Source: Pantoea sp. Ap-967 | Lineage (GTDB): Bacteria; Pseudomonadota; Gammaproteobacteria; Pseudomonadales; Pseudomonadaceae | Length of the DNA: 64,000 nucleotides | Direction of reading: 5' to 3' | NCBI RefSeq assembly: GCF_011752565.1 | Contig: NZ_VWXK01000011.1 | Span: forward strand, 1 to 64,000 | Shown: positions 54,416 through 62,260 of the stretch, one piece after another | Layout of the letters: each line of letters starts with the position of its first letter | How positions within the stretch are numbered: position 1 is the stretch's first letter | Made by a program: the position numbers and the translations under genes | Notes under the pieces: generated by a model | What the model saw: only the letters and a program-made list of their open reading frames with translations | The model's database searches: none | What the model was told of the DNA's origin: nothing

Positions 54416-54919
54416 ATGATGTGTCGTGTCATGACTGTTACTGATGAGCATTTGCTTGAAAAGGTGAAGGTGTTTCTGGCGGAAAGGTCCAGGATTAAGT
54501 TTGGATACCCAATCTTTCTGCTCCGCTCTTTGGTGTCCTCTCCACGACTCAAAGATGTGTATGTGAGGGACTTCTCGGCTGATGGGTTGATCGAAGTCGG
54601 GGACAGCTATCTTGATAAGTGCACAATGCTTTCTGATCAGCCTCAGAAAACCTATGGGATTAGCATCGATCAATGGGAGGCTGTAGAAAGCAGGGCAACA
54701 TTCGTTGATGAGTTTCACTTTCGTGATACGTCAGTGATTAAGCTTCAAGTCTGGCCGTTTGATCCAAGCAGTTTGACTGCGGAGCAGTTGCGAGTTGCGG
54801 TTGCGGTGAGCTTTACCGAACTTGAGATTTTTGATGAGCCGCGCCTCGCATTGGCTTTGGATGAGCTTCTTGAGGATATATCAGTTACGACTGGTTATGA
54901 GTACAGGTTCGAACGATAG
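54416..54919 (+). CDS. Uncharacterised protein, third gene of three-gene cluster
   Basis: A 167-residue protein with no recognised motif. It starts at ATG 54416, or ATG 54419, after GGGGAGG. The sequence contains FGYPIFLLRSLVSSPRLKDV and the C-terminal acidic LALALDELLEDISV. It follows the previous gene by 10 bases. The downstream 150 bases hold a recombination site, so the cluster ends here. Confidence 0.7.
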   Translation: MMCRVMTVTDEHLLEKVKVFLAERSRIKFGYPIFLLRSLVSSPRLKDVYVRDFSADGLIEVGDSYLDKCTMLSDQPQKTYGISIDQWEAVESRATFVDEFHFRDTSVIKLQVWPFDPSSLTAEQLRVAVAVSFTELEIFDEPRLALALDELLEDISVTTGYEYRFER

Positions 54920-54969
54920 GTGGTTTTTTCATATCCTCTTATTTTGCTCGTCTTCAGGTTTTCAAAAAG

Positions 54970-55083
54970 TGTCGCATAAGTCTTAAGTTGTGCGACATCC
55001 GTGCCGAGGCCGAAATCTCTAGGTTTCTAGTGTCGCGTAAGTTAGTCGCAAGTTGTGCTATTCTGAAATTGATAATTGCGACA
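54970..55083 (+). other. res: res-like resolution site
   Basis: Just upstream of the resolvase gene lie inverted and partial repeats of a TGTCGCRTAAG / TGCGACA motif. The first, 54970-54997, is a 28-base dyad with arms TGTCGCA and TGCGACA. A second copy starts at 55031 (TGTCGCGTAAG, then AAGTTGTGC as in the first). A third arm TTGCGACA ends at 55083. A 28-base distal site plus two further sites is the layout of Tn3-family res. It overlaps the region where the resolvase promoter must be. Confidence 0.8.
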
Positions 55084-55099
55084 TGTGAGGAGTGACAAA

Positions 55100-55699
55100 T
55101 TGAATATTGGCTACGCGAGGGTGTCGACAACAGGCCAGGAACTTGATATTCAAAGGGAGATGCTGATTTCGGTCGGTTGCTCCCGAATTTTCGAGGAGAA
55201 GATAAGTGGAGCTAAGATTGAAAGGCCGCAGCTAGTCAGGCTGCTCGATCATCTCCGGGAGGGAGATGTACTCGTGATCACCCGGCTAGATCGCCTTGCG
55301 AGATCGACGCTTGATCTTCTTTCAATAGCAGAGCGTTTAAATGCGGTTGGCGCAGGGCTGCGATCACTTGCTGAGCCCTGGCTAGATACCACGACCTCGG
55401 CGGGTCAGATGATACTGACGATCTTCGCCGGGATCGCTTCATTTGAGCGTTCCCTCATTATTGATCGCACCCGCACGGGCCGAGAGGCAGCGATGCGCAG
55501 AGGTGTGAAATTCGGACCCAAGCCCTCCCTCAATGCACAACAGATCGAGCATGCGATGCAACTGGTGGCGGGGGGGAGGCCGGTATCGCAGATTGCATCC
55601 CTACTTGGTGTGCACCGTGCGACTCTGTACAGAGCCCTCAATCGCTCAATGCCTGAGGTGCCCAGTCGGGTTGACTGCCTAGGGGAGGTTGACGATTAG
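55100..55699 (+). CDS. Serine resolvase/invertase
   Basis: A 199-residue serine recombinase. The N-terminal catalytic domain opens NIGYARVSTTGQELDIQREM with the catalytic serine in RVS and active-site arginines in TRLDRLARST. The C-terminal helix-turn-helix is GRPVSQIASLLGVHRATLY. Translation probably starts at TTG 55100 after GAGGAGTG. The frame is open further upstream. There is no transposase nearby, so this is a lone resolvase acting on the adjacent res site, perhaps a relic of a Tn3-type element or a multimer-resolution cassette. Confidence 0.88.
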   Translation: MNIGYARVSTTGQELDIQREMLISVGCSRIFEEKISGAKIERPQLVRLLDHLREGDVLVITRLDRLARSTLDLLSIAERLNAVGAGLRSLAEPWLDTTTSAGQMILTIFAGIASFERSLIIDRTRTGREAAMRRGVKFGPKPSLNAQQIEHAMQLVAGGRPVSQIASLLGVHRATLYRALNRSMPEVPSRVDCLGEVDD

Positions 55700-55853
55700 C
55701 CGTTCCGGCTAGATCTACCCAGGGACACTGGAACCGACCTGAGCTGCTCTTGCCTCTTCGCTCATTCGGAGCGCACGCCATTTCTCAATGCCAAAATGCT
55801 AGTATCACGACCTAATAAGGTTGCTACTGGTTAGGTACGGAAAGGAGAAAGGC

Positions 55854-57509
55854 ATGTCATGGAAAATTAAGCTTGAGGACGCTCCCGAAGGCTTTGGTGA
55901 GTGGCTCCACATAAGCAGTTCGAAGCCAAATTGGAATGACTTCGGGTACAATTACCATGCTGCAATGTACTTTTCCTTTAAGGGTGCCTTTGTTTACATC
56001 AGTGCATTTATATTGCCTCAGAACTTAAAGGAAGAGAAACCCTACGGTTATCTCGCGTATGCTCCAGCAGGGGAGTTGACAGAGTTTTTCACTATTTTAT
56101 CAAACCCTGATCAATACAAGGACTTAGCAAAAAAGCTTCCCGTGGATGGGTATATTTATTTGCTGAAGAAATTACATGATGTTTCCTATGATCGTTTTAT
56201 GGGTGTGGGAGTCTACGAGCATGTAATTCAAACTGAGCCGTTCAGGCTCGGTGTGCTTCGTTATAACAAAGCCTACTTATCGTTGGTGAATGGATTTGCC
56301 GGATCTTATGTCCGGGCACCTATGGACGACGCCAAAACTCCTTTCAAATTTTCCACTTTGCTTCCAGGGGTGGTGAATTTAGTGGAGCTTGATATAAGTT
56401 TTCGTCATCATCAGCATTTTGATGATAGAGTACATTGCCTGATTGGGGTTAACGGCACAGGTAAGACGAATCTACTGGCTCGTCTTGCAGTTGCAGCAGC
56501 TTCTAAGGCTAATGAAAATCAAGATGTGCCACCGACAATATTGTTTTCTGATAATAGAACGAAAATTGAGCATGAAAATTCGAGATTAGACTTTTCAGAT
56601 GCTTTTAGATTCAACCGCGTCGTATCGTACTTTTCCGACCCGGCATCCGCTCTTCCTCGTTTCAGTAGTGTAGGGCCTTTTGAATATCATGCATTTAACA
56701 CTACTGCCAAAAAAGAAAGCAAAGAGTTTCATCAGAATCTCTCCTATCTTCTCGTCACCTTACTCAGGGCCAGTGATGATCGATTCGATAAAGCGATAAA
56801 GGACATTTTTGTCGAGGCCTTATCTGGTATTATGCCAATGGACCTTTTGGCAATCCCTGTCACTACTGATTGCCCCGAATACTGTCGCGTACAAGATTCA
56901 ATTGGAAGGAATTGGAGTTTTATCAATCAAATGCATGGTGAGCAACGCTCGCTAGACATTTTGGGTACTATTGATACAACTAGAGAGCCAAGCTTGCTTG
57001 CTGCTGGTACAAGGCATGTCATAGATTTGAGTAGTGGTCAGCGAAGTATGTTTCATTTTGCTTTGCATTTCTTGACAATGGCGGGTTTTGGGACGCTGCT
57101 AATAATCGATGAGCCGGAGACGTACCTTCATCCAAACCTTGTAAGTGATTACATGATGTTCCTCTATAAGATATTGGAACTCACGGCATCGATGGCGATT
57201 ATTGCCACTCATTCGGCCTATGTCGTACGCGAAGTACCTACTCATTGTGTGCATATACTTGAGCGTAAGGGTCTGAATGCTTCTATCAGCAGGCCGTATC
57301 TTCAAACTTTAGGAGCGAATGTGGCTGAGATTTCATTGGCCGTATTTGGAGATAGCACCGTTGAAGCCTATCATCGAAAAGTGACTGAGATAATTTCCAA
57401 GACTAATATGACGTTTGATGAGGTTGTGAGGGCATACCAAGATATCTTTAATATTGATATGCTCATGGAGATTAAAGATCGCATGGTCAATCCAGGGGAG
57501 TATGATTGA
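55854..57509 (+). CDS. AAA/ABC-type ATPase, PtuA-like (Septu-type defence)
   Basis: A 551-residue ATPase related to the OLD/RecF group. Walker A is GVNGTGKTN (K204) and the signature-like loop is LSSGQRSMF. Walker B is LLIIDEPET (D419, E420), and the switch histidine lies in ATHSAY. The N-terminal 190 residues are unusual and unrecognised. ATG at 55854 follows AAGGAGAAAGG. It is directly followed by an HNH protein, the gene order of the Septu anti-phage system (PtuA-PtuB). AT-rich composition indicates recent acquisition. Confidence 0.85.
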   Translation: MSWKIKLEDAPEGFGEWLHISSSKPNWNDFGYNYHAAMYFSFKGAFVYISAFILPQNLKEEKPYGYLAYAPAGELTEFFTILSNPDQYKDLAKKLPVDGYIYLLKKLHDVSYDRFMGVGVYEHVIQTEPFRLGVLRYNKAYLSLVNGFAGSYVRAPMDDAKTPFKFSTLLPGVVNLVELDISFRHHQHFDDRVHCLIGVNGTGKTNLLARLAVAAASKANENQDVPPTILFSDNRTKIEHENSRLDFSDAFRFNRVVSYFSDPASALPRFSSVGPFEYHAFNTTAKKESKEFHQNLSYLLVTLLRASDDRFDKAIKDIFVEALSGIMPMDLLAIPVTTDCPEYCRVQDSIGRNWSFINQMHGEQRSLDILGTIDTTREPSLLAAGTRHVIDLSSGQRSMFHFALHFLTMAGFGTLLIIDEPETYLHPNLVSDYMMFLYKILELTASMAIIATHSAYVVREVPTHCVHILERKGLNASISRPYLQTLGANVAEISLAVFGDSTVEAYHRKVTEIISKTNMTFDEVVRAYQDIFNIDMLMEIKDRMVNPGEYD

Positions 57510-57511
57510 TT

Positions 57512-58321
57512 ATGCGGTCGTTCAGTCACTCCGGCGCTATTGACGATTTAAGCACCCTCGATGCATTGACAACCAATATTCCGTTCTTGCACGGTTGCTA
57601 TCAAGTTATTGAGAAAGCCTATCAAGCTTACATTAATAATTGCGGGTCGCCGCAGTTGAAGGCAATTGGATTATCTCCAGGGCAGACTGTTTGCTTGCAT
57701 AAGGCTTATGAAGGCGGGGCTCAGAAATATGGGCTTGATTGGATTCCTCAATTAAGAGACGTATTGGTGGGGTCTTGTCCCATGTGTGGAAGTTTGACGC
57801 TCGGCACAGTTGAACACTATTTGCCTAAAACGCCATTTCCAGAGTTCTCAGTCTTAAGCTGGAACCTCATTCCTTCTTGCAACTCGTGTAACCAAAAGCG
57901 AGGCAGTAAGCATGTGAATGGTATCGGCTACCAGCTACTGCACCCTATATTTGATAAGGTGTTATTGGGGAAATTGGAGCTAGTAACCAAATTCGATACT
58001 ACGGGGCTGGTGACACAATTAGCGCTCGGGTTTAATGAGCAGTTGTTCAGCGCTCATGAACAGAAAAGGATCGCAGCGCATATAAATATGTGCGTTGATC
58101 TACGCGCGTTTAAACTTGCTACTCAGGTTCAAATAAGCATGGTGGCCGCACGCGTTGCAGGCAAAGCTCTGACGAAATGGAAGTCGGTCATCAAAAGCGA
58201 GCTAACCATAATGGAGTCGGCTAATGTGGGGTACGGTTGGGGAGCGTCATGCCTGAGGGGGTTGCTCGGAGTTAGCGAGATCCAGTTGAGCAGCATTCTC
58301 ACGCCGAAGATCTTGAAGTGA
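57512..58321 (+). CDS. HNH endonuclease, PtuB-like (Septu-type defence)
   Basis: A 269-residue protein with an HNH core: zinc cysteines C89 and C92 (CPMCG), H102 in VEHYLPK, N118 in WNLIPSC, and C123/C126 in CNSCNQKRG. The first in-frame start is TTG 57506, overlapping the PtuA-like stop. ATG 57512 is preferred. In Septu the ATPase and HNH protein form a complex that attacks nucleic acid during phage infection. The N-terminal 85 residues are unrecognised and could bind the ATPase. Confidence 0.85.
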   Translation: MRSFSHSGAIDDLSTLDALTTNIPFLHGCYQVIEKAYQAYINNCGSPQLKAIGLSPGQTVCLHKAYEGGAQKYGLDWIPQLRDVLVGSCPMCGSLTLGTVEHYLPKTPFPEFSVLSWNLIPSCNSCNQKRGSKHVNGIGYQLLHPIFDKVLLGKLELVTKFDTTGLVTQLALGFNEQLFSAHEQKRIAAHINMCVDLRAFKLATQVQISMVAARVAGKALTKWKSVIKSELTIMESANVGYGWGASCLRGLLGVSEIQLSSILTPKILK

Positions 58322-58555
58322 TCGCTAGCGGCACCTGAGGAGGTAGCGGACGCAGGGTTAGGGAGTGTGCAATCTGTAAGCACCGTGTCGTACGTGCTAA
58401 AGAGCAGCAGCAGAAGCTGCTGGATTTGCCCAGCGGGTGCCGGGTTCTTGGCCGCTCTATCATGCTTGTCTCGGCAAGGTGAGAATAGAGTGAGCGTGTC
58501 CCATGAGGGTTGTGTATTTTGTACAGCCCTGCAATTCCCACTCGTTGAGCAAATA

Positions 58556-58843
58556 ATGACCTGCTTCTCTTTTCGCGCGGATGCGATCCAAGACGTCTTT
58601 GAACTCGTGCTGGCTCCAGGTATGCGGCCTCTCCAACGGCTGACCATTCTGCCAGACCAGCACTTCCCAGACGTCGAAGTGGAAATCGAGACGGATATGC
58701 CGGAGGGAGAATTGAGGCGCATCATCGCCGGTCTAGAGGATTGCCACGTCATCGCAGATACTTTCCTGGCATGTGATCTGAAATCGAACGCACTCCAGAG
58801 GGGTGAAGATTCAGATCCGCTCCCTGTCCAGCCAGAGTTTTAA
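58556..58843 (+). CDS. Small uncharacterised protein upstream of the KAP NTPase
   Basis: A 95-residue candidate beginning MTCFSFRADAIQDVFELVLA, with a compact acidic C-terminal half (EIETDMPEGELRRIIAGLED). It ends 4 bases before the KAP ATG, suggesting coupling. No strong ribosome-binding site is seen. Part of the region also reads as a protein-like frame on the other strand (58460-58663), so the call is uncertain. Confidence 0.45.
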   Translation: MTCFSFRADAIQDVFELVLAPGMRPLQRLTILPDQHFPDVEVEIETDMPEGELRRIIAGLEDCHVIADTFLACDLKSNALQRGEDSDPLPVQPEF

Positions 58844-58847
58844 GCGA

Positions 58848-60695
58848 ATGGTGAAGAGCTACGTTCTGGAAGCTGCGCGATTCCTCGATTATTACTTGGA
58901 CGACGCGGTCGAGGCTGAATATGCCGTAATGCTGAGCGCCCCGTGGGGGGCAGGAAAGACCCACTTCGTTAAGAAGTATCTTGAGGAGCGTTCCCGGAGG
59001 ACATCCAGCGACGGAGGTGTGTGTTACTTGTACGCAAGCCTGTACGGCATCACCTCCACTTCCGCGATCAATGATCAGTTCTTTGCGCAGCTCCACCCCC
59101 ACCTGACCTCAAAGGCCTCGCGGCTCATAGGCACCATCGCAGGCAGCCTGGCGGAGAAATTCGCCGGGGCCAAGAATAGTGGCCAGATTTTTCAGGATCT
59201 GGTTTTGAAGCTGGAAGGCAAGGTTCTGGTCATAGATGATCTGGAGCGGTGCTCCATGAAGATTCCCGATGTGATGGGATTCATCAACACACTTGTCGAG
59301 CACGAGCGCCTCAAAGTCATCATTTTGGTCAACGAGGAAGAAATACCCGATGGCCAGCGTGACGAGTACGCGAGACAGAAAGAAAAGCTGATTGGCAAGA
59401 CGATCACGGTCAAGGCTGATCCGGGGGAGGTTCTGGAAAAACTCCGCTCAGGTCTGAATTCGAGCACTGCTCGGGAGGTTGTTGAGCGTGAGCAGTCAGC
59501 GCTGCTGAGCACATTCACTGCTTCGGGTAAGCCGAATTTCCGAAATCTGCGTGCCGTACTTGGTGACTATGAGCGCCTGATCGAGGCCGTTGACCCGCGC
59601 TTAAAGGAGAAGCCTGAGGCTCTGAAGCAGCTTTTGCTATACATGATCGCCACGGGTAGTGAATCGCGAACCGGCACATTAACCAAGGAAACCCTCCAAG
59701 GTCTTCCGACTACCCGATTTGCCGTTGCACGCATTGGCGCTCAAGGTGCAAAAGGGGCGGGGGAGCAGCCGTTTGAGCTGCTGGCGAGCCGATATCCTGA
59801 TGTGCAATGGACGGACCCTATCGTCGGTCCGAAGCACCTTAGCGAACTGTTCTTCACTGGCAATATAGAGGTGTCGGAGATAAATGACATACTTGCCCGC
59901 CATCCGGATGTAGTTGGTCATGCTGAGGTTCCTGTGTGGAGGCTGCTATGGAATTGGACTCAGCTGTCAAAAACGGAGTACGACATTGCCGCTCCTGAGC
60001 TGGTAAGAGCGTTGGCCGAGGGAAGGTATACCCATCCTGGTGAGATCCTGCACAGCGCGGGCATTATTCTGACGCTGCGAGAATATGGTGATCCGCTGCT
60101 TGGCCAGGGAGTAGAGGTTGTGGCCTATTTCGCTGGCTACGTGTCTGAGCAGCTTGAGCAAAATACCCTGGAGCCCAACAAAGGCGCATTTGGGTTTGAT
60201 GGCACGGGCGCAGCTGGGCTGGGCTATTCATCGTTCAGCAGCCCAGAGTTCCAAGCGATTTACTCGGTGGTCAAGCTTGCTTGCGAGGAAATGGGGCGTA
60301 GGCGCATGGCACAGGTTGCAGGTTGTTATGTGGCTCGCCTGAGAGATGATCCCAGTAGCTACCCCTCGCTGTACGAATACGGCTTGGAGGATGGTAATTA
60401 CGGCGGTATCGCCTTCCTTCACCACATTGAAGCCGCCGACTTCGCTAACCTGCTCATCATAGATTCATGTTCGAACGACCATCTGTTTGCGAGTCTGATT
60501 AAACGTTTCGAGCACGACCACCCTGCTCGAAACGCGCTTTTGGACGAATATGGCTGGACTGACGAATTAAGAAAGCAGCTTCTATTGATAGTTGATGCAG
60601 AGGTCGCACCCTTTGAGGGGATGTTGCGTCAGCGGGTCAATTATTACTTCGGGAAAATAGCTGAGGGGATTGGTCGGTCCTTGCCAAGCGATTGA
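58848..60695 (+). CDS. KAP-family P-loop NTPase
   Basis: A 615-residue NTPase with Walker A SAPWGAGKTHF (K37) and the KAP-type Walker B VLVIDDLERCS (D130, D131). No transmembrane insertion is visible between the two, so it is likely soluble. The 400-residue C-terminal part is alpha-helical and unrecognised, perhaps a sensor or effector. KAP NTPases occur in several anti-phage systems. The start at 58848 removes 15 residues of an upstream frame and lies 4 bases after the preceding stop. Specific role unknown. Confidence 0.8.
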   Translation: MVKSYVLEAARFLDYYLDDAVEAEYAVMLSAPWGAGKTHFVKKYLEERSRRTSSDGGVCYLYASLYGITSTSAINDQFFAQLHPHLTSKASRLIGTIAGSLAEKFAGAKNSGQIFQDLVLKLEGKVLVIDDLERCSMKIPDVMGFINTLVEHERLKVIILVNEEEIPDGQRDEYARQKEKLIGKTITVKADPGEVLEKLRSGLNSSTAREVVEREQSALLSTFTASGKPNFRNLRAVLGDYERLIEAVDPRLKEKPEALKQLLLYMIATGSESRTGTLTKETLQGLPTTRFAVARIGAQGAKGAGEQPFELLASRYPDVQWTDPIVGPKHLSELFFTGNIEVSEINDILARHPDVVGHAEVPVWRLLWNWTQLSKTEYDIAAPELVRALAEGRYTHPGEILHSAGIILTLREYGDPLLGQGVEVVAYFAGYVSEQLEQNTLEPNKGAFGFDGTGAAGLGYSSFSSPEFQAIYSVVKLACEEMGRRRMAQVAGCYVARLRDDPSSYPSLYEYGLEDGNYGGIAFLHHIEAADFANLLIIDSCSNDHLFASLIKRFEHDHPARNALLDEYGWTDELRKQLLLIVDAEVAPFEGMLRQRVNYYFGKIAEGIGRSLPSD

Positions 60696-61045
60696 GTCCC
60701 GCTGGGCAATTCAGGCGAGCTTGAAGTTCGCCTCTCGCGCAAGCGGCTGCGCGTCATGAGGGCGACTAAGTTGGAGTAAGAATACGCCGTTTTCATGTTC
60801 GAATCTGTGCCTATTCTATAAGTCGAACGTCTCGCCTTTAGTGGTGAGGACACCATGGCGCTGAGGCGCGACAGTTTTACTAAAAGTTATCCTGATCCCG
60901 CAGCTCGTTTTATCACCTTCCAGATATTATGATAGTGCGTTTGTAAGTGGTTACGCTTTCTATTTATTGGTTCCTATTGCTGCTTGAGAGTGTGGAATTT
61001 AACAGTTGACTATGGTATGATATAGCTATACATGAGAGGTTTTAT
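60696..61045. other. Intergenic region upstream of the antitoxin gene
   Basis: These 350 bases hold no convincing gene. An inverted repeat (AGGCGAGCTTGAAGTTCGCCT) soon after the KAP stop could contribute to termination but lacks a T tract. A second weak dyad lies near 60829-60851. The last 40 bases contain the antitoxin promoter. Confidence 0.5.
61006..61032 (+). promoter_or_regulatory. Promoter with palindrome before the Panacea gene
   Basis: TTGACT (61006-61011) and TATACA (61027-61032) are 15 bases apart, shorter than ideal. The palindrome TATAGCTATA (61021-61030) overlaps the -10 region, a typical place for autorepression in toxin-antitoxin operons. ATG follows 13 bases later. Confidence 0.55.
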
Positions 61046-61516
61046 ATGAGCCCAGAACTTGATAGTATTCAGCGCTTTCTAATAGTCCAGCATCGCGAGC
61101 TTTTTGAGGAGAGTCCGTCTCCTATGAAGCTCCAAAAGCTTTGCTACTACGCGCAAGGGTATTTGCTTGCGCAGGGGCATGAGCTTTTTTCTGAAGACTT
61201 CCAAGCTTGGCAGCATGGGCCCGTTATTCCTGCGCTGTATGCAGAATACAAAGAGTATGGGTGGAGAAGCATTTCGCGCGAAATCGCTGAGGCTAGCGGC
61301 TCGATCTCCGACAGTATTGCTAACGAGTTGAAAGATATTGTATCTGCCTATGGTCGCTACGATGGAGCTGCATTGAGCACCATGACTCATCGGGAGAGTC
61401 CATGGATTGATGCACGTGGCGGAATCCCTGAGGATGAGGGAAGCCGAGAGGTAATTTCTAAAAAATCCTTGAGGGCATACTTCACAAAAGTTCTCAGCGC
61501 CGATGATGTCGAATAA
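61046..61516 (+). CDS. Panacea-domain (SocA/GepA-like) antitoxin
   Basis: A 156-residue protein with the DUF4065/Panacea fold. The diagnostic segment is MKLQKLCYYAQGYLLAQGHE followed by FQAWQHGPVIPALYAEYKEYG. Panacea proteins are antitoxins that neutralise very diverse toxins encoded next to them. The gene overlaps the following one by 14 bases, as expected for a toxin-antitoxin pair, and its promoter carries a palindrome. Confidence 0.88.
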   Translation: MSPELDSIQRFLIVQHRELFEESPSPMKLQKLCYYAQGYLLAQGHELFSEDFQAWQHGPVIPALYAEYKEYGWRSISREIAEASGSISDSIANELKDIVSAYGRYDGAALSTMTHRESPWIDARGGIPEDEGSREVISKKSLRAYFTKVLSADDVE

Positions 61517-62207
61517 ATATGCTGGGCATGCTGCCGCAGCACATGCCAGTGCCTCCGCAGAAAAATTATCGATCTCATTTGAGTATTTAGATCTCACGAT
61601 GCCTGAATATTTTGTGCATGGCCTAGAGGCTGCGCACTATCAGAAGCTTTTTGAGTGTCTCCACACTATTAGCTCTGCGACCGAGGATCAAATTACTCAA
61701 CAGACTCATCCCTCGCTAACTCCGAAATCTATTTTCAATCAGACTGGCACTCATGAGCGTTTTCCCGAAGAGGTAGAGCGACGGATTGCTACGAAAATTA
61801 AGGGTGAAAAGCGTGCGGGTGTTGGTCAAGAGCAGGGCAATGGAGCGAAGTCACTAACTGATGAGGAGCTGACAGCTGTATCGGCCGCTGAAGCTAAGCG
61901 GGTGGTGTCCAAGGCTTTTGAGGTCCGGATCTCAAAGGCTTATGGTAGATTGCATGGAATTGTTTGGAATAAAGCCTTTCATGTGATTTGGATTGATCCG
62001 GCTCACAATCTATACCCGCTTTCTACCTACGGAGTGCGATTACATCATCGATATGCGACTGTTCAGGGATATGGTCCTGACAATGTTGCAGCGTTACAGG
62101 CGGAAAATCGGTCACTTACCGACCGCTTAAACAAACTTCAGGTCGAACATGATGAACTTTTTGACGCGTACGCAGAAGGACGTGCGGTGACTGATGGGGC
62201 TAACTAG
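61503..62207 (+). CDS. Putative toxin partner of the Panacea antitoxin
   Basis: A 234-residue protein of unrecognised family. A central block, VEVRISKA-like (here FEVRISKAYGRLHGIVWNKA), followed by FHVIWIDPAHNLYP, resembles short nuclease/hydrolase-like motifs I have seen in mobile-element proteins. The C-terminus is a coiled coil (ENRSLTDRLNKLQVEHDEL). It overlaps the Panacea gene and so is probably its toxin or regulated partner. The N-terminal 50 residues are alanine-rich. Activity cannot be inferred from sequence. Confidence 0.7.
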   Translation: MMSNKYAGHAAAAHASASAEKLSISFEYLDLTMPEYFVHGLEAAHYQKLFECLHTISSATEDQITQQTHPSLTPKSIFNQTGTHERFPEEVERRIATKIKGEKRAGVGQEQGNGAKSLTDEELTAVSAAEAKRVVSKAFEVRISKAYGRLHGIVWNKAFHVIWIDPAHNLYPLSTYGVRLHHRYATVQGYGPDNVAALQAENRSLTDRLNKLQVEHDELFDAYAEGRAVTDGAN

Positions 62208-62260
62208 CGCTGTGTCAGCCACAACGCCAGTGCTCCGGGTGGGCGTCATTTCATAGGGTA

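Noticed and set aside
55854..58321. Retron-associated PtuAB system
   Set aside because: No reverse transcriptase or msr/msd-like structured region was seen on either side.
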